Part shown: one piece after another, positions 1 to 10,200 of the stretch
How positions within the stretch are numbered: the first letter of the stretch is position 1
Layout of the letters: every line of letters starts with the position of its first letter
DNA from: Filimonas sp.
Lineage (GTDB): Bacteria; Bacteroidota; Bacteroidia; Chitinophagales; Chitinophagaceae
Assembly: GCA_017306865.1 (NCBI GenBank)
Contig: JAFKHH010000021.1
Span: 62,001-126,000 of the forward strand
Direction: 5' to 3'
DNA: 64,000 bases
The notes under the pieces: model-generated
What the model was told of the DNA's origin: nothing
What the model saw: the letters and a program-made list of their open reading frames with translations, nothing else
Database searches by the model: none
Position numbers and translations under genes: made by a program

Positions 1-518
1 CCTTTAGCCTTGCGCGTATCGGCAAACTTACCTGCCAGTTTTTTCTCGCCACATGCATACGCAATACAGTCGCCAAATACCTGCCTCGCCTTTTCCGCAG
101 CAGTAGCATCACCGCTTGCTTTGGCATAGGCTGCCGCTGCAATAACATAAAACGTTTCGGAGAAAAAGTATCTTCTTTTCCTTATTGGTTTTCCATCACG
201 CGTTACATGAAAAAACATTTGTCCATCTGTATCAAAACAATGTTTATTCAAAAAATCATAGCCTGCTTTTGCTGCGGCCAACCACTCCGGTTTTTGCTCT
301 ACGGTGTTGTATAAAGTAGATAATAACCACGTAGCCCTGCCTTGTATCCATACGGCTTTATCATCATCTATCAGCGAGCCATCTGCATCACGCATGAATA
401 AAAAACCGCCATACGTTGTGTCCAGCGAGCGGGGAAACCAGAAAGGAACAGTGTCTTGAAGTAATTGATTATAGTAAAAGTTTTTAAGCCCGGTTAATTG
501 TTGTATTGTATAATTCAT
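1..518 (-). CDS. N-acylglucosamine 2-epimerase (AGE family), partial, 3' end outside window
   Basis: Cytoplasmic epimerase expected to interconvert N-acetylmannosamine and N-acetylglucosamine, the step after sialic acid lyase. Translation of the open frame gives a start MNYTIQQLTGLKNFYYNQ, then WIQGRATW near residue 60 and FFSETFYVIAAAAY near residue 127. These match the tryptophan/arginine-rich helices of the AGE (alpha/alpha)6 barrel. The ATG at 518 overlaps the TGA of the upstream sialidase by 4 bp (ATGA), so it is translationally coupled and the seventh gene of the operon. About 172 of the roughly 390-400 residues usual for the family are visible. The alternative is a related cellobiose 2-epimerase, but the operon favours ManNAc/GlcNAc. 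Confidence 0.88.
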   Translation of the reverse strand, partial: MNYTIQQLTGLKNFYYNQLLQDTVPFWFPRSLDTTYGGFLFMRDADGSLIDDDKAVWIQGRATWLLSTLYNTVEQKPEWLAAAKAGYDFLNKHCFDTDGQMFFHVTRDGKPIRKRRYFFSETFYVIAAAAYAKASGDATAAEKARQVFGDCIAYACGEKKLAGKFADTRKAK

Positions 519-2092
519 TTCGTTTGTTTTAGTATGGCACGCACCGGTACTTTTATAAAGTACAAGTCCTTTACACCTTCGTATAACATGCCAATGGTGT
601 TCGTGTCAATTGTTGTAAGGCAGGAGTAGCCATATACATGCCGTTCGTCTATAAGCAATGTATTGGCGGCATGCCATGTTTCACCCAGGTCAAAGCTTGC
701 TTTTACAGATATATTATACCTGCCGCCGGACGTATTCGGATTGCTGAAGAATAATACGTCTGATACTGTTTTACCCGTATTCACTTTTGCCTTCAGCAGG
801 CTACCCATACATACCGGGTCTTGCAGTGCGTTGAAAGATGTAGCATGCTCTGTCCAATGCCCGCCCATATCTTGCGTAGTCGCAATACTGCGGTAACCAC
901 CACGGTTGTCGCGCATGTTCAGCATCAGCGTGCCGCGTGTTGTTTCCACCACCTGGCTCTCTGTTGTGTTAGATTTAGGCCCGGCTATTTTACCCTGCCA
1001 GGTATTGCCATGATCTTTACTGTAAATGATGGTAGCGTAGGGCAGCTTTGCCTCATCCCAATACTGTGCAGGAAAAACCAGTGTGCCATCCTGCATAGCA
1101 ACGCCTGCGCCGGGCCCGTCAAAAAACAGATGCCAGCGTGGTTCTTTTACCTGTGGTGTGATCGTGTAGGCTGCAGACCAGGTACGTCCATCATCAGCAC
1201 TGCTTACCAGTACCAACTGTCCTGTGGTATCAGGCGACAGGCCGGGCTTTGAACCGGCTATAGAGCGGTTGCCCTTGCTCCATAGCGCAGCTACAAAGAT
1301 CTTTTTGGTAACAGGATCAAACAATATGGAAGGATCACCTACGCCATTGTTCTCCTGCGGCGCACCCATATCCATAATGGTCTGCATGGGTTCCCATGTA
1401 GTACCTCCGTCTGTGCTTCTGCTCATGCCTACATCTATATTACCCGGCAGGTCGCGGCTGTCTTTGTAGCGGATATCATACACTGCTATCAGAGTACCAC
1501 GGTCTGTCTGTACAATGCCGGGTATGCGGTAGGTATCTACGCCATTGTCACCCGCTTTGCGTATAGCTACACCTGTGTACCGGCCGCCTACAGATCCATC
1601 TTCCTGCACGGTTAATAAGCGATTGTTTACATCTGTCAGTTGCTGGCAATGCAACTCTACCATATTACCTACGGGGGCATTTTTTTTCAGTACGATACTT
1701 AGCCATATACATTGTACACCGGGTTGCATGTACAGTGTAACCGGTATGTCAAATGTGCGTGCAGTGGGTGATATCACAGCAAGCAGGCTATCGGTACTAA
1801 ACGGGCTTGCACCGGTCAGGTATGCTTCTACCTTCTCTACGTATGTGATGTCATTTAGTGTGCATTGCAGTTTTTTATATTGTTGCGCCGCGCCGCCCGC
1901 AGGTATAGATACCATGATCCGTAAAACAGGGTTAGCTGCCAGTCCTCTTATTACTGGTATAGCTGGTGCGTGTGCAGATGCTGTAATGTTGCGTGAAGAC
2001 TGCGACATAGTGGTAACAGGCATCAGGCCAATACCACATAACAACAGCAAAAGCGGAACACAGATTTTATTGAATGGATTATTCTTTTTCAT
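515..2092 (-). CDS. nanH: Exported exo-alpha-sialidase (GH33)
   Basis: Releases terminal sialic acid from glycans outside the cytoplasm. Length is 525 aa with a signal peptide at about 1-30 (hydrophobic core followed by SQ). Residues about 45-170 form a beta-rich N-terminal domain of the kind found before Bacteroides sialidase propellers. The catalytic propeller starts with YRIP at 188-191, whose Arg belongs to the sialidase arginine triad. Several Asp-boxes follow: STDGGTTW, SADDGRTW, SKDHGNTW and SFDLGETW. The start overlaps the stop of the MFS gene by 4 bp and the end overlaps the epimerase start by 4 bp, so it lies in a tight operon. No lipobox is evident, unlike the second sialidase at 51.7 kb. 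Confidence 0.93.
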   Translation of the reverse strand: MKKNNPFNKICVPLLLLLCGIGLMPVTTMSQSSRNITASAHAPAIPVIRGLAANPVLRIMVSIPAGGAAQQYKKLQCTLNDITYVEKVEAYLTGASPFSTDSLLAVISPTARTFDIPVTLYMQPGVQCIWLSIVLKKNAPVGNMVELHCQQLTDVNNRLLTVQEDGSVGGRYTGVAIRKAGDNGVDTYRIPGIVQTDRGTLIAVYDIRYKDSRDLPGNIDVGMSRSTDGGTTWEPMQTIMDMGAPQENNGVGDPSILFDPVTKKIFVAALWSKGNRSIAGSKPGLSPDTTGQLVLVSSADDGRTWSAAYTITPQVKEPRWHLFFDGPGAGVAMQDGTLVFPAQYWDEAKLPYATIIYSKDHGNTWQGKIAGPKSNTTESQVVETTRGTLMLNMRDNRGGYRSIATTQDMGGHWTEHATSFNALQDPVCMGSLLKAKVNTGKTVSDVLFFSNPNTSGGRYNISVKASFDLGETWHAANTLLIDERHVYGYSCLTTIDTNTIGMLYEGVKDLYFIKVPVRAILKQTK

Positions 2093-3321
2093 AATTGTGC
2101 ATCGGTTGTTTTTGGTCGTAGAAAATACAATTGCACCAGCAGCGCGATCAGTACAATGCCGCTGAGCATAGCAAAGCTTTTTCCAAGATGGCCACCATCA
2201 CTAGACTTGCCAAGCAGATCAGTAATAAATGCACCTGCAAATACACCTGTCATATTCATTAAGCCATAACCTGTAGCCCTATACCTCGCAGGAACAAACT
2301 GGCAGAGAATGGGCAGGTTGTTGGCATCAAACATGCCGAATCCGAAACCGAAGCAGAATGCGGCACAGAATAGGGTGAATAATGAATGTCCAAACCCGAT
2401 CAGTAACAATGCTGGTATAGTAAGCGCAAGGCCAATGGCACTCGTATAAATGCGCCCACGAATATTCTTTTGCACCCATCGGTCCGATAAGATGCCACCT
2501 GCTATTACGCCAATGAATGAGGAAGCCGCAATAGTGATGGTAGATAATGGGCCTGCCTGGCTCATGTCTATATGCAGGCTGTCTGCAAATAAAGTAGGCA
2601 GCCAGTTTTTTACGCCCCAGCCGGGCAAACTCGGTACGGCAAAATAGAGCAGGATGATCCAGAATGAACCGCTGCTTAACAGTACTGCCAGGCCTTTAAA
2701 CAAAGAAGGCTTTTCATGTGCAGATGTAACAGGAACAGATGTATCTACCGTTCTTTTCTCTCGCAGGAAAAGTATAAGTACGAGTGCATAGATGATACCC
2801 GCCATGCCAAAAAAACGAAAGGTATGCTGCCATGATAAGGCTGCTGCTACTGTAGCGCCAAAGCCGCCAAGCGCCTGGCCCACATACAGGCCGGTCATGT
2901 GTATGCCTACTGCAAGCGATCTTGTTTTGTCAGGATGGTAATCTGCTATAAGCGATAATCCCGCAGGGATGTATAAGGCTTCACTAATGCCCATTACTGC
3001 CCTGAGCCAGTACAACTGCTGAAAGGAATGTACAAAGCCCATGGCAAAAGTAACTGCGCTCCATACAAAGAGGCTGCCAACGATCAGCCACTTGCGATTG
3101 CTTCTGTCTGCTATTATACCTGCTACAGGGCTCATAAAGCCATAGATCCACAGGAAGATGGCCATGAGATAACCGAAGTTGGTGGCAGATTGCAGTTCAT
3201 GAATGTCCTGCATCATAGCAGGCTTCATGGTACTGAGCATCTGCCTGTCCATATAGTTGAGTAAGGCCACTACCCATAGCAGGCCCACTACTATCCAGGG
3301 ATATTTGTTTGATGTCTTCAA
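2089..3321 (-). CDS. MFS transporter, probable sialic acid permease
   Basis: A 410-aa inner-membrane protein with about twelve hydrophobic segments. It opens with LLNYMDRQMLSTMKPAM, typical of the anion:cation symporter branch of the major facilitator superfamily, which includes hexuronate and sialic acid carriers. A cytoplasmic basic loop, ADRSNRKW, sits between TM2 and TM3. The gene overlaps both neighbours by 4 bp, between the NanM-like protein and the sialidase. From this setting its substrate is inferred to be free N-acetylneuraminate. The fold is certain; the substrate rests on context only. Confidence 0.88.
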   Translation of the reverse strand: MKTSNKYPWIVVGLLWVVALLNYMDRQMLSTMKPAMMQDIHELQSATNFGYLMAIFLWIYGFMSPVAGIIADRSNRKWLIVGSLFVWSAVTFAMGFVHSFQQLYWLRAVMGISEALYIPAGLSLIADYHPDKTRSLAVGIHMTGLYVGQALGGFGATVAAALSWQHTFRFFGMAGIIYALVLILFLREKRTVDTSVPVTSAHEKPSLFKGLAVLLSSGSFWIILLYFAVPSLPGWGVKNWLPTLFADSLHIDMSQAGPLSTITIAASSFIGVIAGGILSDRWVQKNIRGRIYTSAIGLALTIPALLLIGFGHSLFTLFCAAFCFGFGFGMFDANNLPILCQFVPARYRATGYGLMNMTGVFAGAFITDLLGKSSDGGHLGKSFAMLSGIVLIALLVQLYFLRPKTTDAQL

Positions 3322-4472
3322 TGCTTTTGACTGCTGATTTTGCCAGATAATATGCGAGGCGTGCGAACGCCTGCTTTTATTTCTCCGCTTGTGATAAATA
3401 TTTCTTTGCCACAGTTAACAACGGCTGTTGTAACCGGTGTTTCATAAGGAATGGTGCCTGCGCTTATCCATTCATTTGTGGAAATATTGTATTGCAACAC
3501 TTCATTGCTGAATCCCGGATGGGTAGATTGCACCTGTATCTTTTGTGCATTCAGGCTATCCTTTGTTGCAGCATCCGTTGTAGCATTGATAGCAGCAATC
3601 GATAATTCTGTTGTATGAAATGTATGGCCTTTGTCTCCGCCCAAAAGCAAGAGCTTATCCTGCTGTAATGCAATGCCTGTACCCGCAGAGAGATTGTAGG
3701 GCAACGATTGTAACGCCGTCCACTCATTTGTAGTAAGCGAATAGCGCCAGAGTGTTTTGTACAATTCACTTATTCCGTTTGCGTTCTTTTTTCTGCCGCC
3801 TGCCAGGTACAAACTATTGCCCTGTGCTATAAGTACAGCATGTGATACCCGTACGGGTAGTGTGGTTAATACAGCCCAGCCTGCCGCCGGTGCATCCATA
3901 TTCAGCAGGTAGATCTTATCGGAAACACCTGTGCCTGTTTCTCCTCCGGCTACATATACACGATTGCTGTGTATAGCGGCAGCGGCATTTGTAAGTGGCA
4001 CAGGCAGTGATGGCATTGCTTTCAACGTGATATTCTGTTGCGCTGCACTCCATCCGATCAGGAACACATTGGCAGTAATGCCTTGCTCGTTTTCTCCACC
4101 AATACATAGCAGGCCGTGTGCAGTCTGCACACTTGCACCATACGCAACTGCCTGCGGTAAAGTATCTATACCGGCAGATTGCCAATGGCCTTTTACCTGT
4201 TCAAACAAATACACTTCCCTGCAATAGTTTTTCCTGCCGCCCAGCCAGGGCATCTTACCGGGGAAATTTGCACCGCCTGCAATCACTAGTTTTTGTGCTA
4301 CCATTCCGGCAAATGCGCCCGCTACTCCAGGGTTTGCCTGCAGGCCATTGATAGCTGGCAACACTGTTGCGACAGACCATTCTATCGTAATCGGGCGTTG
4401 TGCTTTGGCAGGTTGGGATAAGGATACTGTCATAGCAAATAAACTCAATGATATGTATAAGCGGTATTTCAT
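3318..4472 (-). CDS. nanM: Kelch-repeat N-acetylneuraminate mutarotase (NanM-like)
   Basis: A periplasmic six-bladed kelch propeller that in known systems converts alpha- to beta-Neu5Ac after sialidase release. The ATG at 4472 gives MKYRLYISLSLFAMTVSLS followed by a signal-peptidase site near AKAQ. The open frame runs 20 codons further upstream, but that would bury the signal peptide. Kelch-type Gly-Gly blades recur (LVIAGGANFPG, LLCIGGENEQG, VYVAGGETGTG, LYLAGGRKKN, LLLLGGDKGH). The C-terminal RIL and ITSGEIKAGVRTP fit the NanM ending. It overlaps the transporter gene by 4 bp and follows nanA, so a role in the sialic acid pathway is well supported. Confidence 0.86.
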   Translation of the reverse strand: MKYRLYISLSLFAMTVSLSQPAKAQRPITIEWSVATVLPAINGLQANPGVAGAFAGMVAQKLVIAGGANFPGKMPWLGGRKNYCREVYLFEQVKGHWQSAGIDTLPQAVAYGASVQTAHGLLCIGGENEQGITANVFLIGWSAAQQNITLKAMPSLPVPLTNAAAAIHSNRVYVAGGETGTGVSDKIYLLNMDAPAAGWAVLTTLPVRVSHAVLIAQGNSLYLAGGRKKNANGISELYKTLWRYSLTTNEWTALQSLPYNLSAGTGIALQQDKLLLLGGDKGHTFHTTELSIAAINATTDAATKDSLNAQKIQVQSTHPGFSNEVLQYNISTNEWISAGTIPYETPVTTAVVNCGKEIFITSGEIKAGVRTPRILSGKISSQKH

Positions 4473-4504
4473 TTTTCTATATTCAGCTATCAATGCTGTT
4501 GAAT

Positions 4505-4585
4505 AAACCACAAAGCTCGTAAAGGTTAACACAAGCGCTTACCTTGTGTAATATCCTGGTGTTCCTTGTGTTTTATTTTTTATTT
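4505..4585. repeat. Degenerate copy of a CACAAGG/CCTTGTG palindromic repeat
   Basis: The gap between nanA and nanM carries ACCACAAAGCTCGTAAAGG, then TTAACACAAG and later ACCTTGTG and TTCCTTGTG. This resembles the interior of the 128-bp MITEs at 16.4 and 20.5 kb (ACCACAAGGCTCACAATG, TAACACAAAGG, CCCTTGTG) but lacks their terminal repeats. It is interpreted as a decayed relative or a fold in the operon transcript. Confidence 0.35.
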
Positions 4586-4598
4586 CAACAATATTGAT

Positions 4599-5540
4599 TC
4601 AGCCATTGGTAATAACAGGCGATTGAGAACGGAATGATGGAAAGCCTACGCTATCCGTATCTTTTTTAAAGGACACAAAATCATCTGCTGTCATATTTTT
4701 CACCGGCAAGCGGAATTCGCCACAGTCTATCCCGATCAGTTTCATATAAGCTTTACCTGTTGCAATGCCACCATATTTGCCCAGCAACCGTATCATGTCT
4801 ATGGACTGCTGCTGGTATAATGCTGCTGCATGAAGGTCGCCTGCATTAAACGCGTCTATCAGTTTATGATACAACGGAGCCGCATAGTTAAAGGTACTGC
4901 CTACACCTGCTTTTGCACCAATAGATAAGGCAGGAAGAAGATTTTCATCCCGTCCCCACAGCATATCATACTTCCCGTCGCGGAAGTGCATGCAGGAAAG
5001 AAAATCCATGAAGTCTTCATGGGTATATTTTACGCCTGCAAAGTTGGGCAACTTACCATCCAGCTCTTTCAGTAAACTAAACATCGTAAAGTTTACACCT
5101 GTCAGTACCGGGATGTGATAATAATAAAAAGGCATATCAGGCACTACTTCCGCTACAGCTATACAGGCTTTGGCTAACATGGTTACATCTACCGGTTCAA
5201 AATAAAAAGGGGCAGTAAAGGACACGCCATACAAGCCTGTTTGTCTTGCATGCAACGCCAGTTCTTTACAGTCTGCTATGCTGGTGCCGCCCAGCAGTGT
5301 CATTACCTTAAATGCATCGTCATGGTTACTACACGCGGCCCATGCTTCCGCAACAGCCATCTTTTCTTTCGTGGTCATAGATACGCCTTCGCCCGTAGAG
5401 CCACAAATAAAAGCACCGCTTATTCCATTTGCTTTCAATAGCTGATAGTACGCCGGAATAATATCCAGGTTGAGGGAACCATCGCTATGCATGGGTGTAA
5501 ACGGCGCTGCAATTAATCCTGATAAATGCTGCATCTTCAT
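4599..5540 (-). CDS. nanA: N-acetylneuraminate lyase
   Basis: Class I aldolase of the DHDPS/NAL family. It cleaves N-acetylneuraminate to pyruvate and N-acetylmannosamine in the cytoplasm. It is 313 aa, the usual size. GSTGEG at 47-52 is the pyruvate carboxylate loop. PFYYYHIPVLTG around 137-148 holds the catalytic Tyr, and the GVKYTHED segment places the Schiff-base lysine at 171. The start could be M1 or M3 (MQHLSG). It lies after SusD with a 104-bp gap holding two hairpins. The next gene downstream, nanM, starts after a 126-bp gap. Confidence 0.94.
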   Translation of the reverse strand: MKMQHLSGLIAAPFTPMHSDGSLNLDIIPAYYQLLKANGISGAFICGSTGEGVSMTTKEKMAVAEAWAACSNHDDAFKVMTLLGGTSIADCKELALHARQTGLYGVSFTAPFYFEPVDVTMLAKACIAVAEVVPDMPFYYYHIPVLTGVNFTMFSLLKELDGKLPNFAGVKYTHEDFMDFLSCMHFRDGKYDMLWGRDENLLPALSIGAKAGVGSTFNYAAPLYHKLIDAFNAGDLHAAALYQQQSIDMIRLLGKYGGIATGKAYMKLIGIDCGEFRLPVKNMTADDFVSFKKDTDSVGFPSFRSQSPVITNG

Positions 5541-5584
5541 CTTCTAAAGTTTTATAATAGTTCTGATAAAAGTTTTTCTAAATA

Positions 5585-5631
5585 ACGGGGGCAAGACTAC
5601 CCCCGTACGGGTTGCAACCAGCCTCGGTTGC
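5585..5631 (-). promoter_or_regulatory. Two stacked hairpins between susD-like gene and nanA
   Basis: Read on the minus strand, GCAACC/GGTTGC (5614-5619 with 5626-5631) comes first. A strong ACGGGGG/CCCCCGT stem follows (5585-5591 with 5600-5606), then an A/U-rich stretch without a continuous U-run. It may be a partial terminator or an mRNA-stability element that gives SusC/SusD more transcript than the catabolic genes. Confidence 0.5.
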
Positions 5632-5644
5632 GTATGAGAAAAAA

Positions 5645-7174
5645 TTAATAGCCCGGTGTCTGCAAGAGCAGTGGATCATTATTGATCATACTGGCAGAAA
5701 TCGGTAACAATAATTTAGCTGTAGAGGTAGGGGACAGGTAAGCCGGGTTAATGGCAGCATATACATAACTGTCGCCTGCACGCCGCAGTGCCCACCAGCG
5801 TTTACCTTCACCTATAAACTCACGCAGGTTCTCTTCCTGTATCGCGTTTATATTGGCAGATACCGAACCGCTTACAAAAGCAGGTGCGCCTGCGCCATAC
5901 GCTCTTGTACGTATCTGTGCAATTTCTGCAGACGGGTCTTCACCTAACTGCGCTTTGGCTTCTGCCAGCAGCAGCAATACATCTGCATACCTGTAGATCG
6001 GGTAATCATTATTATACACCTGGCTTGTGCCGGATACAACGCCTATCCACTTCGTAAGGAACACGGCACGTACCGGGAATGGCGAAGCAGCAGCGTACAT
6101 AACTTTAAATGAATTGGCCACACGCTGATCTGCAGGGCCACTCGTTAGCCGGGTGATCATTGCCTGGCTCATGCCAACCCTGTTTGCACCATTTACATAA
6201 GGGTACACAGTATTTACAGTTGGTGTTGCAGACGGTGCAAAAGAGTAGGAGGAGGCCTGCACACCATTTACAGAGAAGATAGTGAAAGTGCCTTGCGTTG
6301 CCTGGCCTGATTCGTAACTCAATGCAAAAATGATCTCCGGGTTGTTTGCTTTTTTAGCCGGGTCAAAAATGTCTGCATAGTTCGCATCCAGGTTAAGTGT
6401 ACTGCCCTGCAATGCTTTTACTTCCAGCAGTGCATTTTTAGCAATGGTAAAGTCTGCATTGCCACCACCCATGTTAGCACCGGACCATAGGTACACATCA
6501 CCTTTAAGCGCAAGCGTAGCTACGCGGTTCCAATATACCCTGTTGCCGGATGGAAACGTATTGCTACCGCCAAACAACTGCAATGATTTTTCAATATCGC
6601 TTTTTACCAGCAGCATTACGGAGTCTTGCGGACTACGTTTTTTATATGTCTCCGCAGCACCGTTAATGGTCGTAACAGGTACAGTGGTAAGTGGTACGCC
6701 GCCCCATGTTTTCAGCATGGTGTAATAGATATACGCGCGCATACCATACATCTCCGCCAGCCATTTGGAACGGTTAGGATCGGTAACCGGGCTTTTGGGT
6801 AATACATCTATCACATTGTTGATGGTATAGATGAGATTGTAAAAACTACCCCAACTGCTATAAGGTACGTTCAGTGCGCTGATGTTGTGCGTGTATAACT
6901 GTTGCGATGTAGCATCTGCCGACTCTGTAAACAAACCGTCAGCCCATATATCGGAACGCATTTCTCCCAGGTTAAACAACGTACCGTTGTATGCACGCAG
7001 TCTTGCATACGCGCCTATGTATAAAGTTTGTGTTGCATTTGCATCTGTTAGTGCCAGTTGTGTGCTAATGGCATCTTGCGGTACTACCTCTGCCAGTTGT
7101 TTTTTGCAGGAAACCATTGCGCTTAGTGATAATGCACTGAGCAGGATAAAGAGCGCATTTATAGATCGTTTCAT
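5645..7174 (-). CDS. SusD/RagB-family sialic acid-binding outer-membrane lipoprotein
   Basis: Surface lipoprotein lid of the SusC channel. It is 509 aa. The signal peptide ends in SLSAMVSCKKQ, so the lipidated Cys is about residue 23. A SusD-like N-terminal helical region follows (YIGAYARLRAYNG, NLIYTINNVIDVLP, AEMYGMRAYIYYTMLKTWGGVPL). The C-terminal RagB/SusD part contains YPIYRYADVLLLLAEAKAQLG and REFIGEGKRWWALRRAG. It starts 34 bp after the SusC stop. It is comparable in role to NanU of oral Bacteroidota, with ligand specificity inferred from the operon. Confidence 0.93.
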   Translation of the reverse strand: MKRSINALFILLSALSLSAMVSCKKQLAEVVPQDAISTQLALTDANATQTLYIGAYARLRAYNGTLFNLGEMRSDIWADGLFTESADATSQQLYTHNISALNVPYSSWGSFYNLIYTINNVIDVLPKSPVTDPNRSKWLAEMYGMRAYIYYTMLKTWGGVPLTTVPVTTINGAAETYKKRSPQDSVMLLVKSDIEKSLQLFGGSNTFPSGNRVYWNRVATLALKGDVYLWSGANMGGGNADFTIAKNALLEVKALQGSTLNLDANYADIFDPAKKANNPEIIFALSYESGQATQGTFTIFSVNGVQASSYSFAPSATPTVNTVYPYVNGANRVGMSQAMITRLTSGPADQRVANSFKVMYAAASPFPVRAVFLTKWIGVVSGTSQVYNNDYPIYRYADVLLLLAEAKAQLGEDPSAEIAQIRTRAYGAGAPAFVSGSVSANINAIQEENLREFIGEGKRWWALRRAGDSYVYAAINPAYLSPTSTAKLLLPISASMINNDPLLLQTPGY

Positions 7175-7208
7175 TCCTTGTAAATTTTGATTGTTCAGTA
7201 TGTACTTT

Positions 7209-10200
7209 TTAGAATGTTAGCTGTGCGGCAAGTGTTAATCTTCTTGGCAATGGATAACGCCCATTGTCAAAGCCACCTACTTCAGGGAATGTGCCACTGT
7301 ACTTAGTGAAGTAAGCCAGGTTAGAGCCGGTTACAGACATGCTTATACCCTTTACCCTGTTGCCAAAGGCTTTGCGTAACACGTCATGTGCAATGTCATA
7401 GCTAAGTGTAAGCTCCCGCAGCATCAGGTAGTCTCCCTTCTCCCACATATTAGCAGGAGGGTTGTTGCCCGATGCATCAGTTGCATAGTTTCTGCCCTGG
7501 TTTGCCCAGTAATACATAGGCAACGATGCGTTAGGGTTAGATGGCGTCCATGTATCCAGTATATCTTTTGTGCCGTTCTGCGATCCTTGTACCTGGCTCA
7601 GTCCTCTCAGCTTTTCATTGTTCAGTACCACAAAGCCATAGGCATAGTCAAATGCAGCATACAAAGTGAAACCTTTGAAGCCTCCATTGAGGAAGAAGCT
7701 ACCGGATGCCTTAGGTGTAGTGCGGCCAACAAAAACAAATTGCCTGCTGTCTATTGTATCATTCTTGTTTACCTGCGTCCATTGTGCATCGCCCAGTTGC
7801 TTAATGCGCTTGTTGTTGTATGGCAGGAATGAATTGTACACATTCGCATCCTTGTTCAGCATGTCCTGTGAGGTATAAATGGCAGACCATTGCGGCGCCC
7901 ATACTTCATCTGTCCCTATACGTTGCCCTTCTATCAGCGCACGTACAAATTTTGTTTTACCAGGATTAGCCGGGTCCCACACTTCCAGCGGGTTCAATCC
8001 ATTAAAGCCCGTTCTGTTGCCAGGCAAACTATTATATGGCAATTTGATCGCGTAGCTTTTTACCGTGTAGAAAGTAAAGCCTGCATCAAGACTAAGGTCA
8101 CCTTGCTTAACAGGACAAATTATTTTTGCATTGACTGTTGCTTCAAAACCCCTGTTCTGTAACTGGGAAACATTTGTAGTGTAACCAGTAAAACCTGTTT
8201 GTGCAGAAATGGTCAGGCTTGCCAGTTTATCAAACACATTGCGTATAAAATAATCTGCGGTAATGCTGATCCTGTCATGCAGCAAGCCTATGTCTGCTCC
8301 AAAGTTCAGTGAGTTTGTTTTTTCCCATCTCAGGTCAGGGTTTATGTAAGATGGTGCATACGTACCGCCAAGGCCATTGTAAATACCTGCGGATGAGTAC
8401 ACCTGTGCTGTAGGAAAATAGTTGTTGCCAAAGCTTTGCAGGTTACCATTTACACCATAGCTGATGCGTGGCTTAATGGTACTTACATAGCTGCTGAGGT
8501 TGCTTCCTTTATAAAACGCTTCGTTGTGTAAGTTCCATCCGAGAGACACGCCGGGAAACAGCCCGTAAAAATTATTACTGTTCAGCCTGCTCGAACCATC
8601 CAGGCGCAGTACACTGTTTAGAAAATACCTGTCCTTGTAAGTATAGTTGAAACGTGCAATAGCAGAAGACAATCTTTCCCAATACTGGAAATCAGATGAG
8701 GCAGAACCTGCGTATGCCAGTGAACCATTGATAACGGTAGGCGATGGGTCTGCTATCAGCCAGGGAACAAGATCTGTTGGCGCACCTTGCGCACTACCGG
8801 AAAAAGTATAGCGTTTGTAATCTGTAAACTCTCCGCCAGCCATTAGCATAATGCTATGTGCATTGAATGTTTTAGTGAATTGTAAAAAGCCATTGTACGT
8901 GTATTGTATATCGCGGTAGTTACTGAAAGAGCCTGGCCTGTTGGAGTTAACAGCGCCGCCGTTACCTGCAATGTATGCTTTGGTAAAACTGTTGGCATTG
9001 CCATAGCGCATAAAGCCTGAACCACTCGCAATGATCTTGAGAAAAGGCAGGATTGTATATTCTGCATTCAGGCTGCCGGAGAAGCGTTGTTCATTATTGT
9101 TGTTTACATACAGCGTACTCCAGTATGCCGGGTTGCCCAGCGTTACATCGTTCGGGCCAGGCAGCATAGCGCCTGAGGTATCATTGGAGTAGCGAACTGT
9201 AGGCGCTACACCTATAAAGCGTTGCAGTAAGCCACCTGTAGTTGCAGAGAGTGCTGATACACCCAAACCTACAGTGCCCGGATCGTTATAAGGCGAAGTA
9301 ACATTTACTGTATAGGCAGATGTATTGAGCGATAGCTTTAAGTCTTTACCTACATTCAGTCCGCCGTTAAAGTTCATCGACAACCGTTTTAGTTGCGATC
9401 CCGTAATAGTACCATTGTCATTTAATGCACCTATGCCCAGTGCAAAAGATCCCTGGTCATTAGCACCGGAAAAATTCAGGTTATGCTCTGTCGTAGAGGT
9501 ATTGCCCATAATCATTTTTTCCCTCGTGGCAGCATCTATGTCTTTGTATAGAATGCTATCCGTAAGTGAAGGTGAAAATGGGTTCGCATCCACCAGTAGT
9601 TTCCAGCCCGGCATAGCCAGGTATTGCCTGTTGGTATTGCTTAGTTTTTGCGTAGTGTACAAGCCCGTTGCAGGATTGCCGAATGTAGCGCCAAAGGCCC
9701 AGCCCCAGTTACCTGTCAGTTGTCCTTTATCTGCATTCATGGCAGCAGTGTTTGCGTCCAGCGAGTCAGCAAGGTAGCGTGCGCGAATGCCAGACCTGTT
9801 CATACGGATATAATCTGCAGCGCTGAGGTACTGGTCGCCGATCGTTCTTACATAGTTATACGTTTGCTTAATAGTGTATTGCACCTGTGTTCTGCCTTTC
9901 TTACCCTTCTTCGTTGTTACGATCACTACACCGTTTGCCGCGCGTGCGCCATAGATGGCAGTAGATGCAGCGTCTTTCAGCATATCCAGCGACTCCACAT
10001 CATTCATATTAATACCATAGAGAGAAGGAACAACCACACCATCGAGTACAATGAGCGGCGAGCCGGAGCCGTCAAAGTCGGTGCCACCACGGAACGTAAT
10101 GTAAGGCGTACTACCCGGAGCGCCTGTAGTCTGCTGCACCAGCAGGCCGGGGACAGTGCCTTGTAGCGCAGTGCCTACGTTGGAGCTTGGCGTGTATTTA

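Noticed and set aside
1545-2165. 206-codon frame antisense to the sialidase
   Set aside because: Shadow frame; the minus-strand sialidase with Asp-boxes and signal peptide explains the region.
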